Position numbers and translations under genes: made by a program | Notes under the pieces: generated by a model | Told to the model about the DNA's origin: nothing | What the model saw: only the letters and a program-made list of their open reading frames with translations | The model's database searches: none | Assembly: GCA_016705335.1 (NCBI GenBank) | Contig: JADIYN010000046.1 | Location: forward strand, 1-46,243 | DNA length: 46,243 nt | DNA from: Draconibacterium sp. | GTDB lineage: Bacteria > Bacteroidota > Bacteroidia > Bacteroidales > Prolixibacteraceae | Reading direction: 5' to 3' | Shown here: one piece after another, positions 1 to 10,633 of the stretch | How positions within the stretch are numbered: the first letter of the stretch is position 1 | Layout: each line of letters begins with the position of its first letter

Positions 1-92
1 TGGTAAAAATAACTTTGGAGGAAGCTCCCAAAGCCCTGATGAATATGGATAAATTTGAAAATGCTAGTGTTACGGTTATTAATAAATTTTAA
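1..92 (+). CDS. C-terminal tail of a protein, possibly a zinc-type alcohol dehydrogenase/quinone oxidoreductase
   Basis: Only the last 29 codons lie in the window, in the frame that ends with TAA at 90-92. The peptide contains ITLEEAPKAL followed by a run of beta-strand-like residues (VTVINKF). This resembles the extreme C-terminus of medium-chain dehydrogenases, where a 'leea.kAl' helix precedes the last strand. That match is from memory and the stretch is short, so the family is a weak guess. The next gene starts 11 nt downstream, so the two may be co-transcribed. Confidence 0.35.
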   Translation, partial: VKITLEEAPKALMNMDKFENASVTVINKF

Positions 93-103
93 AACAGGAA
101 AAT

Positions 104-900
104 ATGGAAAAACTTAAAATTACAATCATTCAACCCGATATGATTTGGGAAAATCCGGGAGCCAATCTGAAAAAATATGCAGAAATGATTTCTGAAATAG
201 ATGCGACCGATATTATTGTTTTTCCGGAAATGTTTACAACCGGCTTTTCGATGCAACCTATTATTTTAAAAGAAAAGATGGATGGAGTTGCAGTAAACTG
301 GATGAAAAAGTTGCAGCCAAAAAAAAATGCAGCGGTTATCGGTAGTCTTATAATTGAAGATGGCGATAAAATTTTCAACCGTGCGGTTTGGGTTTTCCTG
401 ACGGGAAGATTGAAAAATATGATAAACGCCACTTGTTTACAATGGGGCAGGAGCCACTTTTTTATTCTCCGGGAAATGAAAAAACTATTGTGGAATATAA
501 AGGCTGGCGATTTTGCCCGCTAATTTGCTATGATTTAAGATTTCCGGTATGGGCCAGAAATAAAGAAAACTATGATGTTTTGCTTTATGTTGCCAATTGG
601 CCAGCTCCCAGGCATCATCATTGGAAATCCCTTGCTGGCGCGCGCAGTCGAGAATCAATCATATTGCGTTGGTGTCAATCGCACCGGAATTGATGGGACA
701 GCTACAATATTCCAGAGATTCGTGTTTGATTTCGCCCAAAGGAGTAGCTGAATTTATAGGTGAAGATGAATGCATCAAAACATTCGAATTATCTTATGCT
801 GAACTCCATAATTATCGGAAATGACTTCCCACTTTTGGAAGATCAGGATGAGTTTCATTTTACTATAATCCGAAATTTTAAAGTTAATTTTTATTTTTAA
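104..900 (+). CDS. Carbon-nitrogen hydrolase, YafV-type omega-amidase (split by frameshifts)
   Basis: A nitrilase-superfamily enzyme, most like the YafV/omega-amidase branch, which hydrolyses alpha-ketoglutaramate or alpha-ketosuccinamate. The catalytic triad is visible: Glu in FPEMF (about residue 46), Lys in KYDKRHLF and Cys in CYDLRFP. NRTG and DSCLISPKG, typical of the family, follow. The protein is spread over three frames. The breaks are near 395 (TTTT where five Ts restore the frame), near 632, near 704 and near 819 (an extra A). After the last shift the frame continues with DFPLLEDQDEFHF and stops at 898-900. The repaired length is about 265 residues, close to the family norm. Repeated homopolymer slips favour sequence error over a true pseudogene. 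Neighbouring genes give no pathway clue. Confidence 0.85.
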
Positions 901-1305
901 AGAATAAAATTAGTTAGAATATTTTACGAACTGATTATAACTAAAAAAATATTTTTTCAATCTTATTTGATTCTGCACTAACTTATAATTTCATGTTGAA
1001 AATCAATACATACTAGCATTTTAGTCCTTTTTCTTGAAATTATTTGAACATATTCTAAATAAATATTTGCCTACTAACATAATTGTTATTTATTTATCTT
1101 AAGCCCGGGAAACAAAAGATAAACACACGTTGAAACAACTAACCAATCTATTTCAAAAGAATAAATTCTAGTGGTTTTTAACAGTCGTTGATTTGAATAT
1201 TTATGTTTATTAAATAAGTCAAAGAATTAATTATTTATTCAAAATAATAATTTAAAAACATCTGATTACGAAAATTTAAAGAGTTATTTAGCAATAATAT
1301 TTTTA
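901..1305. other. AT-rich intergenic region
   Basis: About 400 bases with no credible gene on either strand. The last 45 bases (from about 1261) can be read in the frame of the following gene as part of a hydrophobic leader (SYLAIIFLMLLF), so the true start of that gene probably lies here but has no ATG in frame. I see no tRNA, no strong hairpin and no clear TAnnTTTG promoter. Confidence 0.6.
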
Positions 1306-4300
1306 ATGCTCCTTTTCTCTGAATCCTTTGCTTATCGGCTTAAGGACGAAGATGTAACTGTTGTTGGCGGGATAATTACCAGTTGTATTTATGATATATC
1401 AACAAAAGGAAATGTAATAGAGATACCTGATATGCTCGATAATCAAACTATAACAGGTATTGGAGATTATGCATTTTCAATAGCCGGAAAAATAGCCATA
1501 TTAACGCTGCCATCTACATTAAAAACCATTGGATATGGAGTATTCGAAGGTCATGCTCTTTCTACTTTAGATATTCCTGCAAGTGTTACAAGCATTGGAG
1601 GCAGAGCATTTTATGGAAATGCTCTGTCGAATATAAATTTACCAGCAGGATTTGTATCAATTGGTGATGGTGCATTTGAGAATAATCAGTTAACAAGTAT
1701 TTCGTTACCTGATGGAATAAAATCAATTGTTTACGCTGCATTTCAAAATAATAAAATAACAAGTCTTACAATTCCCAATACCCTTGAAACCATTGGTGGT
1801 TGGGCATTTTCAAATAATAAAATTTAAACATTAAATTTTCAATCTGGATTTAAATTAAAGAAATTTCTACATATTGTTTTTCTTCAAATGATATTAAAAA
1901 ATATTACCATTCCCAATAGTGTTCTGATTATCAGCGAAGGTGCTTTTCAAACAATCCTAATCTAAGTAACGTAGTATTTGGAACAAATATTCTGAAAATT
2001 AAGAACAGTGCTTTTAATTCGTGTAAACTAACCTCGGTAAATTTGCCCGCAAGCTTGGTTTTCATTGGAAAGTATGCCTTTGAAGGCAATTACAACCTTA
2101 ATAATTTAAAATTACCTTCATCAGCAAATAATTATGAGTGGACTGACAGTAATGGAGACATACATAAAGGTGGAGAAGTTGTTGTTAATAAATCCTATTC
2201 TTATGTGGCTAAAATTCCATATACTTTACAAAATACTGATGTTGTTGTTCAAAATGGTGTTATTACCAGTTGCTCATATTTTGATGACTTTACAAATATA
2301 GGAAGCATAATTACGATTCCGGATAAACTTGACGGACAAGATATTAAAGGCATTGGAAACAGTGTTTTTAGTTTTCGGGGTATTTCTGAAGTAATTTTGC
2401 CAAATGGTTTAACCAGTATTGAAAATCAGGCATTTTACTTTAATGAGATTGTTAAAATTACCTTGCCAAACACTTTGAAAAAAATAGGTGAATATGCTTT
2501 TTATAATAACTGTATAAACACTATTTCTTTTGAAACAACAAGCACTTTAGAAACAATAGGAAAAGATGCATTTAGTTTTAACAGATTAATTAAAATTGAT
2601 TTTCCCAAAAGTGTTGTTAAAATTGAAAAATATACATTTTCAAATAACTTTATTCAGAATATTAGTTTTGAAACAAATAGCAAATTGTTATCTATTGGTT
2701 CATATGCATTTACAGGTAACAACCTGTTGACGAGTTTTACATTGCCCGATCCCAAAATCAATTCGTATGATTATTGGGTTGATTGGGACAATAATAAATA
2801 CAGTACCAATCGAATTGTAACTAATTTTGAGTCTTTTTACAAAATACCTATTGAATATACTTTAACCGATGCTGATATTGTTGTGGTTGATGGTGTTATA
2901 ATAAGTTGTTCGCTTAACAATGTAAATGTCAATATTATAAATATTCCAAACACATTGGACGGACAAAAAATTACTGGTATTACTGACGGAGTTTTTAGAA
3001 CATTTGGTTTGATTGGTGTTAATTTGCCAGCAAATCTTAAAATAATAGGTTATGGAGCATTTGCTGAGAATGATATCTTAAATATTACAATACCTGAAAG
3101 TGTTGAAGAATTAAAAGGTGAAGTATTTTGGGGTAATAATATTGATGAACTAATTTTTGAAGGAAACAGTAAGCTTACAAAAATTGGATGGGGTACGTTT
3201 TATAATAACAAAATCACATCATTAACCCTGCCCGACAATTTAAATTTCATTGAAAATTATGCCTTCGGGTTTAACAAAATTTCAAACGATATTTTAATTC
3301 CTGATGGTGTTGAATATATTGGTTGGGGGGCTTTTATGTCCAATGAAATTCCAAAAGTAATTTTTAGTGAAAACAGTATATTATCTTTTCTTGGAATATC
3401 TGCCTTTGAAGGCAACAAAATTTCAAATGAAATTTTGATTCCCAAAACTTTAACTGAAATTTCAGATTATGCTTTTCGCGATAATTTAATCAGCAAAGTA
3501 AAAATTCACGATGGAATTGTTGAATATGGTAATGGTGCTTTCGCAAATAATAATCCATCACTTAAAATTGTATTGCACAAACCACCTACAATTCCGTTTG
3601 TCACCCATTTTTTTGGATGGAAAGATAATGAAGGAATTTACCATTTTCCGGGTGAAACCATTCTTGATTTTAATGATCGGTATAAAGCCGTTATCGATCA
3701 GTTTTTTGTTGTAAAATTTATTGTTGAAGACGATAACAAAAAGCCAATTGAAAATGCTTCGATAAAATTTTATGGAAGCACACTTACTACGAATGTAAAT
3801 GGAATAGACTCAATTGGCCCCGTATTGAGGGGACTTCAGATTTATGAAGTAACTGCGTCAGGATGTTCAGGTGTTTCTGGTAGCGTTGATGTTCAGGATA
3901 ATATGACAGTATTTATTACATTGGTTAGAAACTATACTGTAAACATTAATATTATCGATAAAAATAATATTCCTATATCTGGTGCAAGTGTTGTTATAAA
4001 TAGCTCAAACTTAACTTCAAATTCAGCAGGAAATGCAAATATAAAACTTCCTGATGGTGATTATCCACTCGAAATTAATGCTGTTGGTTTTAAAGAGTCA
4101 TCATTCACTTTTAAAGTACATGATTCTGATACAACTATAATTGTAAAATTGAATCGTATTATGGTTAACACCTTCCCAAATGGAGGAACTGGTGCTGCTT
4201 TTACCGATATAACGGTTGGCAGTAGCTATAAAACGAAAAATAATCCATTTACAAGAAATGCATACTATTTTTCACCCTGGAATACACTTGCTGATAATTC

Positions 4301-6812
4301 GGGAACAAATTATTCCGAAAATGCCACAATAACACTTGGCTACTCTGATATTGATTTATTTGCAATTTGGATACCAATTGATTACAACATTATATATCAT
4401 CTCGATGGTGGAATAAATAACTCAGGAAATCCTGTAAAATATAATACAGAGAGTGAAATAAAATTTTTACCGGCAACTAAAACTTCTCTTTATTTTGCAT
4501 ACTGGAAGGATGCAGATGGTAATAGAGTTAACGGAATAGATAAAGGGAATACAGGTGATTTTGAGCTTTGGGCTGTTTTTACCACCGAACCAACATATTA
4601 TATCGACTACTATAATGTGAAAAATGCAAGTCATAATAATCAATCATTATATACAAAATTTGATCTGCCGATGGTTTTTACTGACGCAAATAAAACAGGT
4701 TACCAATTTATCGCCTGGTATGAAGATTTATTGTTTACAAAGCAAATATCCACTATTCCAATTGGTAGTGCTAAAAATTATGATATTTATGCAAAATGGG
4801 GAGGTGCAATTGAATACATTATAACTTACAATCTTAGTGGTGGAAACAATAATTCTTTAAACCCAAATAAATATACAATTGAAAGTGATGATATTAAATT
4901 TGAACCACCTACGAAAACGGGGGCAGTTTTCGTTAACTGGTACAGTAACAAGGAACTAACACAGAAAATTACAGAAATTCCGCAGGGAAGTATCGGAGAT
5001 ACAACTATTTATGCGAAATGGGATTTAGATTCCTACAACATTCATTATGAATTAAGCGGAGGAAATAATAATCATGCCAACCCAACTTTATATACAATCG
5101 ACAGTAAAAATATTTTGTTTGAATCGCCTTCAAAAAATGGAGCAAAATTTATTGGATGGTATAACAATATTAATTTTACAAATAAAGTAACTAACATACC
5201 ACAAGGTAGTACAGGAGATACAACGATTTTTGCAAAATGGGAATTAGAAATTTTTGACATCAAATATGAACTAAACGGGGGTAATAATAATCCAAACAAT
5301 CCATCAAATTATACTTTTGAAAGTAATACAATAACATTTGAGCCGCCTGTAAAAAAGGGGGCAAACTTTGTCGGCTGGTTCAATGACAAAAACATGACTA
5401 ATAAAATTGACAGGATTCAGCAGGGCAGCGTTGGAGATACAGTTATTTATGCAAAATGGGAGTTAGATGTTTACGACATTCAATACGTTTTATACGGAGG
5501 AAACAATAATCCCGCTAATCCAACAACTTACACAATCGACAGCAAAAAAATTACGTTTGAATCGCCTGCAAAGCCTGGTGCAAAATTTTTTGGATGGTTT
5601 AACGATAACGTTTTTACAAAAAAAGTTATTGATTTACCAACAGGAAATGAAGGGGATACAATACTTTATGCGAAATGGGAATTGGATACATTTAACATTC
5701 AATATGTGTTAAACGGGGGGATAAATAATTCTTCAAATCCGGCAAAATATACAATTGAAAGTAACAACATTGTGTTTGATATTCCCTCGAAAATTGGTGC
5801 AAAATTTATTGCCTGGTATATTGAATCGAATTTAAAAAATGAAATAACTGAAATCCCAAAGGGAAGTTTAGGAGACACAATTGTATTTGCAAAATGGGAG
5901 TTGGATACCTTTGATATCCGGTATGAATTAAATGGAGGAAATAATAATCCGGCCAATCCTTTAATTTATACAATCGAATCGAACACAATTGTTTTGGAAA
6001 GTCCTGATAAAACAGGTTTTATTTTTGATGGTTGGTTTACCAACTCAAGTAATTCCGACAGCATCAGCTCAATTCCGAAAGGTAGTGCAGGCGACAAAAC
6101 CGTTTATGCCAAATGGATAGAAATATTCAAAGTACAATTCGTAATTACTACTGAAGGTACAAATCCAGCCAGCGATATTGACATTGTCATTGACAACTCT
6201 CAAAAAATAAGATCAGATGTTTACGGGTTAGCCGATACATTATTATCAGATGGAAGTTCACTTACATATTCAGTTGAATTAAATGATATTGTTATCGATA
6301 GTGGTATTGTAAATGTTTCAGGGAGCGATGTAATTGTAAAAGTTGAAATTGTGGATTGCTACATAAGGTGGAATGACGTTCTTTTTTGTGATAATGGTAA
6401 AGGACTTTGGACAGAATTTGTTTGGTACAAAGATGATATTCAGATAAGTAATGAACAATTTTTCCATAATCAAGGCGGTATTGAAATAGGTAAATACAAG
6501 TTAAAAGTAAAATCTGTTGCAGGAGTTGATTATATCTGGGAAAAGCAATACAATACAGGCAATTCATGGGTTAATGAAAATGAATCGGACATTTTTGAAT
6601 TGAACATATTTCCAAACCCGGTGGCCAGAAACAGTATTCTAAATGTACATTTATCGGAAGGAATAAATCTGCAATATTCAAAAGTTTATATTTATAATAT
6701 CAATGGCGTCTTAATTCAGAAAATCAATAACCTGTTGTATATGAATGAAATTGAAATCGATTATCAGTTTTCTTCGGGATTGTATTACCTGGTTGTATTC
6801 GATGACAGATAA
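1306..6812 (+). CDS. Giant secreted BspA-type LRR / Listeria-Bacteroides repeat protein with T9SS sorting domain
   Basis: A secreted, surface-exposed repeat protein of about 1830 residues. The order is: hydrophobic leader (the ATG at 1306 sits inside it; upstream codons from 1261 extend it); many BspA-type LRR_5 repeats with the pattern ITLPNTLKKIGEYAF, to about 3560; two carboxypeptidase-regulatory-like beta domains (about 3700-4160); nine Flg_new-type (Listeria-Bacteroides) repeats from 4165, the last six with an exact 219-nt period; a unique beta domain; and a C-terminal T9SS type A domain (IFPNPV ... SGLYYLVVF). Between 1827 and 2043 the LRR sequence continues in shifted frames with at least one apparent stop, so that stretch contains several errors. 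The long second part is uninterrupted. LRR_5 and Flg_new repeats are known from adhesins such as BspA and internalins, so adhesion is likely, but no ligand can be inferred. An outer-membrane protein gene follows 120 nt downstream. Confidence 0.9.
4803..6116 (+). repeat. Six tandem coding repeats of exactly 219 nt (73 residues)
   Basis: The closing [YF]AKW motif of successive units ends at 5021, 5240, 5459, 5678, 5897 and 6116, giving a constant period of 219 nt. Each unit reads approximately Y.I.Y.L.GGNNN..NP..YTIES..I.FE.P.K.GA.F.GW, then IPQGS.GDT.IYAKWELD. Three more divergent units lie just upstream. The units are similar but not identical in DNA, so this is an established Flg_new-type protein repeat array and not a CRISPR or satellite. 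Confidence 0.9.
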
Positions 6813-6932
6813 AAAGCGGGTTGTTAAAGAATTTATTGTTAAATAATTTTATACCAAATGAATTTAAACTTCAAAAACCTTTTTACATAATACTATTAAA
6901 TAATTCACAATTGATTAAGTTTAGTGAAACTA

Positions 6933-7832
6933 ATGTTAATTAGAAAAATATATCTGACAACTTTTATTTGCCTTTTGCTGATTAGTTCAGTTTCGGCTCA
7001 GTTTGATATAAGGTTTACTTCTGCCTTGGGAAAACTGTCGTTTAACCCTAAAACAAGTTTAAACATTAACATTGAAACTGTAAACTTTATTACCGCAGGA
7101 ATTCAAATTGACTATTACTTAACCGAAAATTTTGGGGTGGGAATTGGTGCAGATTATTATATAAGGGAAAATCAGTTTAATGCCATTCTTTCCAATTATT
7201 CCCACATTTACGAAGGAATGGATAATTGGGATGGAGATCCTATTCTGCGAAAATATGATTTTACAATCAAGTCAAATGCACCCAATATTGTAGAGCAAAA
7301 TACAATCTCATTATTAGATTTTCCGGTTTCCTTAATTTATAAATATCCGATTATTAATAACATATTTCTGGCAGCAAGATTAGGTATAAAGATGGGATTA
7401 CCTATAAATAATAATAGCTATATTTTAAAAGAGAGCGACCTTTATACCCGGTTATATTTTGAAGAATGGGATTTGGAACTGTTTAATATTCCTGCTCATG
7501 GTTTGTATGATAGCAGAACTGACTGGCACCCCGAAGGTGAGTTAAACTTAAACAAAGAATTCTCTGTTTTTTCAGAATTAGGAGTAGATTTCCCCTTATC
7601 ACTCCTGAAAGTTAGATTAAGTGGATATTTAGCATACGGATTAAATAATATTAGTAACAACAACCAAAGCTCACTTATATATTGGCGCGAAGATTATAAT
7701 AATATTTTGAGTTTGCCGGAAAGTGTAAAAATGATGCAGATAGGAGTGAAGTTAGGTGTTGGACTAATTACTGATAGAGATGAGCGTTCTGAAATCAGAA
7801 GAAACAGGCAATTGTGTCCTGCTTATCAATAA
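6933..7832 (+). CDS. Outer-membrane beta-barrel-like protein
   Basis: About 299 residues with a clear signal peptide (LTTFICLLLISSVSAQ, cleavage after SAQ likely). Alternating hydrophobic strands ending in aromatic residues follow, with an 'AGIQIDYYLTENFGVGIGADYY' type pattern near the N-terminus that is typical of Bacteroidota PorT/OmpA-like barrels. I chose the ATG at 6933 over the in-frame GTG at 6924 because it gives the normal M-[few residues]-K-hydrophobic leader. The last strand is followed by a short charged tail. It lies 120 nt after the BspA-like gene on the same strand and could be its partner, but no motif proves this. Function unknown. Confidence 0.65.
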   Translation: MLIRKIYLTTFICLLLISSVSAQFDIRFTSALGKLSFNPKTSLNINIETVNFITAGIQIDYYLTENFGVGIGADYYIRENQFNAILSNYSHIYEGMDNWDGDPILRKYDFTIKSNAPNIVEQNTISLLDFPVSLIYKYPIINNIFLAARLGIKMGLPINNNSYILKESDLYTRLYFEEWDLELFNIPAHGLYDSRTDWHPEGELNLNKEFSVFSELGVDFPLSLLKVRLSGYLAYGLNNISNNNQSSLIYWREDYNNILSLPESVKMMQIGVKLGVGLITDRDERSEIRRNRQLCPAYQ

Positions 7833-7972
7833 TTGATGATTCTACCTTTATCATTTCCTTAAAAATTGTTTTCAAAATCAGTTCTTGCCGGTTCCAGGTA
7901 TAAGAAGTAGCATTCTTTTAAACTTTTCAATCCTTTAATATTTACACAATAAAAAACATTAATCTGTTATTT

Positions 7973-8072
7973 ATAACTAAATAATTAGTTATGTAATTGC
8001 TTGTAATACATATGTTTGTGAAAATAATTTGAAATTAACTAAAAAATTAGTTTGAAAACTAAATACTTAGTT
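7973..8072. promoter_or_regulatory. Three AACTAA-N4-TTAGTT palindromes, putative operators of the BlaI-type repressor
   Basis: Three inverted repeats with identical half-sites and a 4-nt spacer lie upstream of the TonB-C gene: 7973-7992 (8-nt arms ATAACTAA / TTAGTTAT), 8037-8052 and 8057-8072. The second and third centres are 20 bp apart (two helical turns), and the first is 62 bp upstream of the second. BlaI/MecI-family repressors bind dyads as dimers, and a BlaI homologue is encoded two genes downstream, so it is the natural candidate. That assignment is inference; the palindromes themselves are directly visible. Confidence 0.6.
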
Positions 8073-8131
8073 ATATATTTGAAGCGGATATCCGACAGAG
8101 TTCAAAGATTAATTTAAAAAATTAAAAAATC

Positions 8132-8556
8132 ATGAAAACAATTAAACTGTTTATTTCAATTGCATTCTTATTTACCACGGTTTGTGCCAGGCACAAGCCA
8201 AGGAAAATAAAAGTAAAGATGGAGTTTATTTTATCGTTGAGGAAATGCCTGTTTACCCGGGTGGGGACGAGGCATTGAGAAAAGATCTGGCTGCAAATAT
8301 TAAGTATCCTGAAGAAGCTAAAAAAGCGGGTATTCAGGGAAAGGTTTATGTTACTTTTGTTGTTGATGAACAAGGAAAAGTAACTGATGCAAAAATTGTA
8401 AGGGGTGTTGATCCTTCGCTTGACAAAGAATCTTTACGGGTCATAAAAGAGTTAAAAGCCTGGAATCCCGGAAAAGAAAAAGGCAAAGCTGTAAAAGTTT
8501 CTTATACGTTGCCTATCAATTATGCGTTGGATGGCAAGCCAGATGAAAAAAAGTAA
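8132..8556 (+). CDS. Small exported TonB C-terminal domain protein
   Basis: The gene starts at the ATG at 8132 with a signal peptide (MKTIKLFISIAFLFTTV). The frame then slips once near 8183 and continues as CQAQAKENKS. The junction VCQAQ could be a lipobox-like or ordinary cleavage site. The mature part is a TonB C-terminal fold: EEMPVYPGGDEAL, KYPEEAKKAGIQGKVYVTFVV, RGVDPSLDKESLRVI and a final SYTLPINY strand. The length is about 140 residues. It has no N-terminal proline-rich spacer, so it is not a classical energy transducer. The domain is closely related to the one fused to the M56 peptidase encoded at 9049-10457, which suggests duplication. Three palindromes upstream suggest regulation by the BlaI-type repressor. 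Confidence 0.8.
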
Positions 8557-8565
8557 AAACTTTAA

Positions 8566-8606
8566 TATACCTAAGAAAATAGTTTCAAAACTAATTCTTA
8601 GGTATA
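8566..8606. other. Nested palindrome between the TonB-C gene and blaI
   Basis: A 12-nt outer arm (TATACCTAAGAA, 8566-8577) is exactly complementary to TTCTTAGGTATA at 8595-8606. Between them lies a second dyad, TAGTT-TCAA-AACTA (8580-8593). In RNA this would fold into one long hairpin with a small internal mismatch. There is no T-run after it, so it is not a standard terminator. It may be an attenuator, an mRNA-stabilising element or another operator; the inner half-sites are the outward-facing version of the AACTA half-site in the upstream palindromes. Confidence 0.5.
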
Positions 8607-8669
8607 ATTATTGATGTCTTGATACCCGAGTCTAATCCTGAAAGTTATCGTGACTTTAAATCAAAAAGA

Positions 8670-9056
8670 ATGAAAGAATTGACAAAAGCAGAAGAACAAA
8701 TTATGCAGTTGCTTTGGGAGCAGGAAAAAGCATTTGTAAAAGATTTAGTTGAACAAATTCCTGAACCCAAACCTGCGTATAATACGGTTTCCACGATAAT
8801 CAGGATTTTAGAAAAGAAAGGTTTTGTTGGTTACAAAGCTTATGGCAAAACCCATGAATATTTCCCATTGGTTTCGCGGAAAGATTACACACGCAGTTTT
8901 ATGAAGAATTTTATGCGAAACTATTTTAGCGGTTCTTTTCAGGAAATGGTGTCGTTTTTCGCCAAAGAAGATAACATGAGTTTAACGGATTTGGATGAAA
9001 TGATGGAAGATGTGAAACGTGATCTGCAAACTGAAAATCCGGAAGAAAATGATTAG
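8670..9056 (+). CDS. blaI: BlaI/MecI-family transcriptional repressor
   Basis: A 128-residue winged-helix protein of the BlaI/MecI/CopY family. The N-terminus (MKELTKAEEQIMQLLWEQ) and the recognition region (AYNTVSTIIRILEKKGFVGYK) match the family closely. A longer reading from a TTG at 8619 exists, but the ATG at 8670 gives the conserved start 'eLTkaEeqiM'. In this family the repressor is inactivated after its partner M56 membrane peptidase senses a signal; that partner follows directly, overlapping by 8 nt (ATGATTAG). The probable targets are the palindromes at 7973-8072. In Bacteroidota such pairs are common and often not linked to beta-lactamase; no beta-lactamase is visible here. Confidence 0.9.
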   Translation: MKELTKAEEQIMQLLWEQEKAFVKDLVEQIPEPKPAYNTVSTIIRILEKKGFVGYKAYGKTHEYFPLVSRKDYTRSFMKNFMRNYFSGSFQEMVSFFAKEDNMSLTDLDEMMEDVKRDLQTENPEEND

Positions 9057-10457
9057 CGTCGTTAATTTTATAATCGAATCAGGAGTAAGCCTGGCGCTGC
9101 TTTCGGTAATTTATGTTTTGTTTCTAAGGAAAGAGACTTTCTTTAAAATCAACCGATGGTTTTTACTTGGATCGGTACTTTTTTCAGTTGTTCTGCCAAT
9201 TTTGAAATTCAGGGTTTTCAATCCAAAACCTGTAATGCTGGCTGAAGTAACAGTAACACCTTACCGGAATTTACTTGAAGCTATAACAGTTTATAGTCAT
9301 GGTTTTTCCGGAAGTGTTGAAACGGCAATAATTTCAACTAATTTGTTGATATATACCTATTTGGTAGGAGTTATTTTTTTCTTTGGAAGATTTCTATTCC
9401 GCATAATCCAAATTTTGTTGATAATCAGAAGAAATGAACTTCAGTTTGCTGATGGTTTTAAAATGGTAATACTTAAAAAAGAAATGAGTCCATTTTCATT
9501 TTTAAATTATGTATTTGTCAGTCAATCGCTTTTGCAAAATAAAGGTTACGACAAAATGATTTCACATGAATTTGAACATGTAAAACAGGGGCATTCTCTT
9601 GATGTAATAATATTGGAAATACTAACTGTTTTTCAATGGTTTAATCCATTTATGTGGATGTTACGACATGCAATCCGCGAAAACCATGAATACCTTGCCG
9701 ATCAGGCAGTACTAACAACCGGTGTAAACCGTGGATATTATAAAAAATTATTACTGGATCAGTTTGTTGGTGGTCAATTGGTTATTGCCAACAACTTCAA
9801 TACTTCACTAATCAAAAATCGAATTAAAATGATGTCAAAAATAAAATCACCAAAATATGCCATTTCAAAATTAGTATTTGGCGTTTTAGTTGCCGCGGCA
9901 TTGGTAATTGCATTTGCCTGTGAACAAAAAGAGTCTGTTGAAACAGTCACGCCTGAAGAACAGGTAGTTAAATTAACCATTCAGGGCGAAAAATTGAAAA
10001 TTGACGGAACTGCTGCTGATATTCAAAAACTAAAAAATATGTTTTCCGAAAACTCAGGTTTCGAAATAGTTACTGATAGTTTGGGAAATGTGTTATTAAC
10101 GAAAAAAGCTGAAGATGTTTCAAAAACACTCGACAGTGATGAGCAGGTATTTTTATTGTTGAAGAAATGCCTGAATTTCCGGGAGGTGAAATGGCTTTGC
10201 GTACCCACATTGCTAATGCTGTAAAATATCCTGTTACTGCACAGGAAAAAGGAATTCAGGGAAAAGTATATGTAACTTTCGTAGTGGATAAAGATGGTTT
10301 CGTAAAAAATACTTCAATTGCCAGGGGAGTTGATCCATCGTTGGATTCCGAAGCTTTACGTGTAATTAAAAATCTTCCAAATTGGAAACCCGGTATGCAA
10401 AAGGGAGTTCCGGTTAATGTTAGCTACACAGTGCCGATTAATTTTAAATTGCAATAG
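9049..10457 (+). CDS. BlaR1/MecR1-like M56 membrane metallopeptidase fused to a TonB C-terminal domain
   Basis: About 469 residues. Several N-terminal TM helices flank a cytosolic zinc-peptidase domain with HEFEH (His173, Glu174, His177) and a downstream ENHEYLADQAV segment that supplies the third ligand. Another TM helix near residue 285 (VFGVLVAAALVIAFAC) is followed by a periplasmic linker. A single shift near 10147 then leads into FIVEEMPEFPGGEMAL and a complete TonB C-terminal domain ending SYTVPINFKLQ. The start ATG at 9049 overlaps the blaI stop. The family senses an envelope signal and cleaves the BlaI repressor. The C-terminal TonB-C domain replaces the penicillin-binding sensor of BlaR1, so the sensed ligand is unlikely to be a beta-lactam. 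M56-TonB fusions are known in Bacteroidota; the ligand here is not known. Confidence 0.85.
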
Positions 10458-10480
10458 GGCAGTAGTTTTTGCATCAAATT

Positions 10481-10568
10481 AAATAGAACGCTGATAATGC
10501 TGATTAAACTGATTTTCTAAGTTAAAGCATTCGTAATCAGTAAAATATGTGTCATCAGCGTTCTATTT
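10481..10568. repeat. Hairpin repeat with CTGAT words, possible dispersed intergenic element
   Basis: A perfect 15-nt inverted repeat (AAATAGAACGCTGAT at 10481-10495 and its complement at 10554-10568) encloses a 58-nt loop that contains more CTGATT / AATCAG words. The right arm runs into a short T-run, so it can act as a terminator for the M56 gene. The 'GAACGCTGAT...CTGATT...ATCAGCGTTC' pattern resembles intergenic repeats I have seen dispersed in many bacterial genomes. That resemblance is from memory. Confidence 0.55.
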
Positions 10569-10633
10569 TTACTGTAATTTTATTATTTCTATGCATCCTT
10601 TTATGCAAGATTAAACATTGAAATACTCAAACC

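Noticed and set aside
104..900. True pseudogene in the omega-amidase
   Set aside because: The same kind of homopolymer slips occur in essential genes throughout the window, so error is more likely.
4803..6116. Regularly spaced repeats that might be a CRISPR array
   Set aside because: The period is 219 nt, the units are diverged and they lie in one open frame coding for Flg_new-type repeats.
7973..8072. Palindromes as insertion-sequence ends or attachment sites
   Set aside because: Three equal dyads with constant spacers sit in a promoter region near blaI and no transposase is present, so operators fit better.
9774..10208. Minus-strand open frames inside the M56-TonB gene
   Set aside because: They are antisense shadows of a well-supported coding region and have no recognisable protein features.
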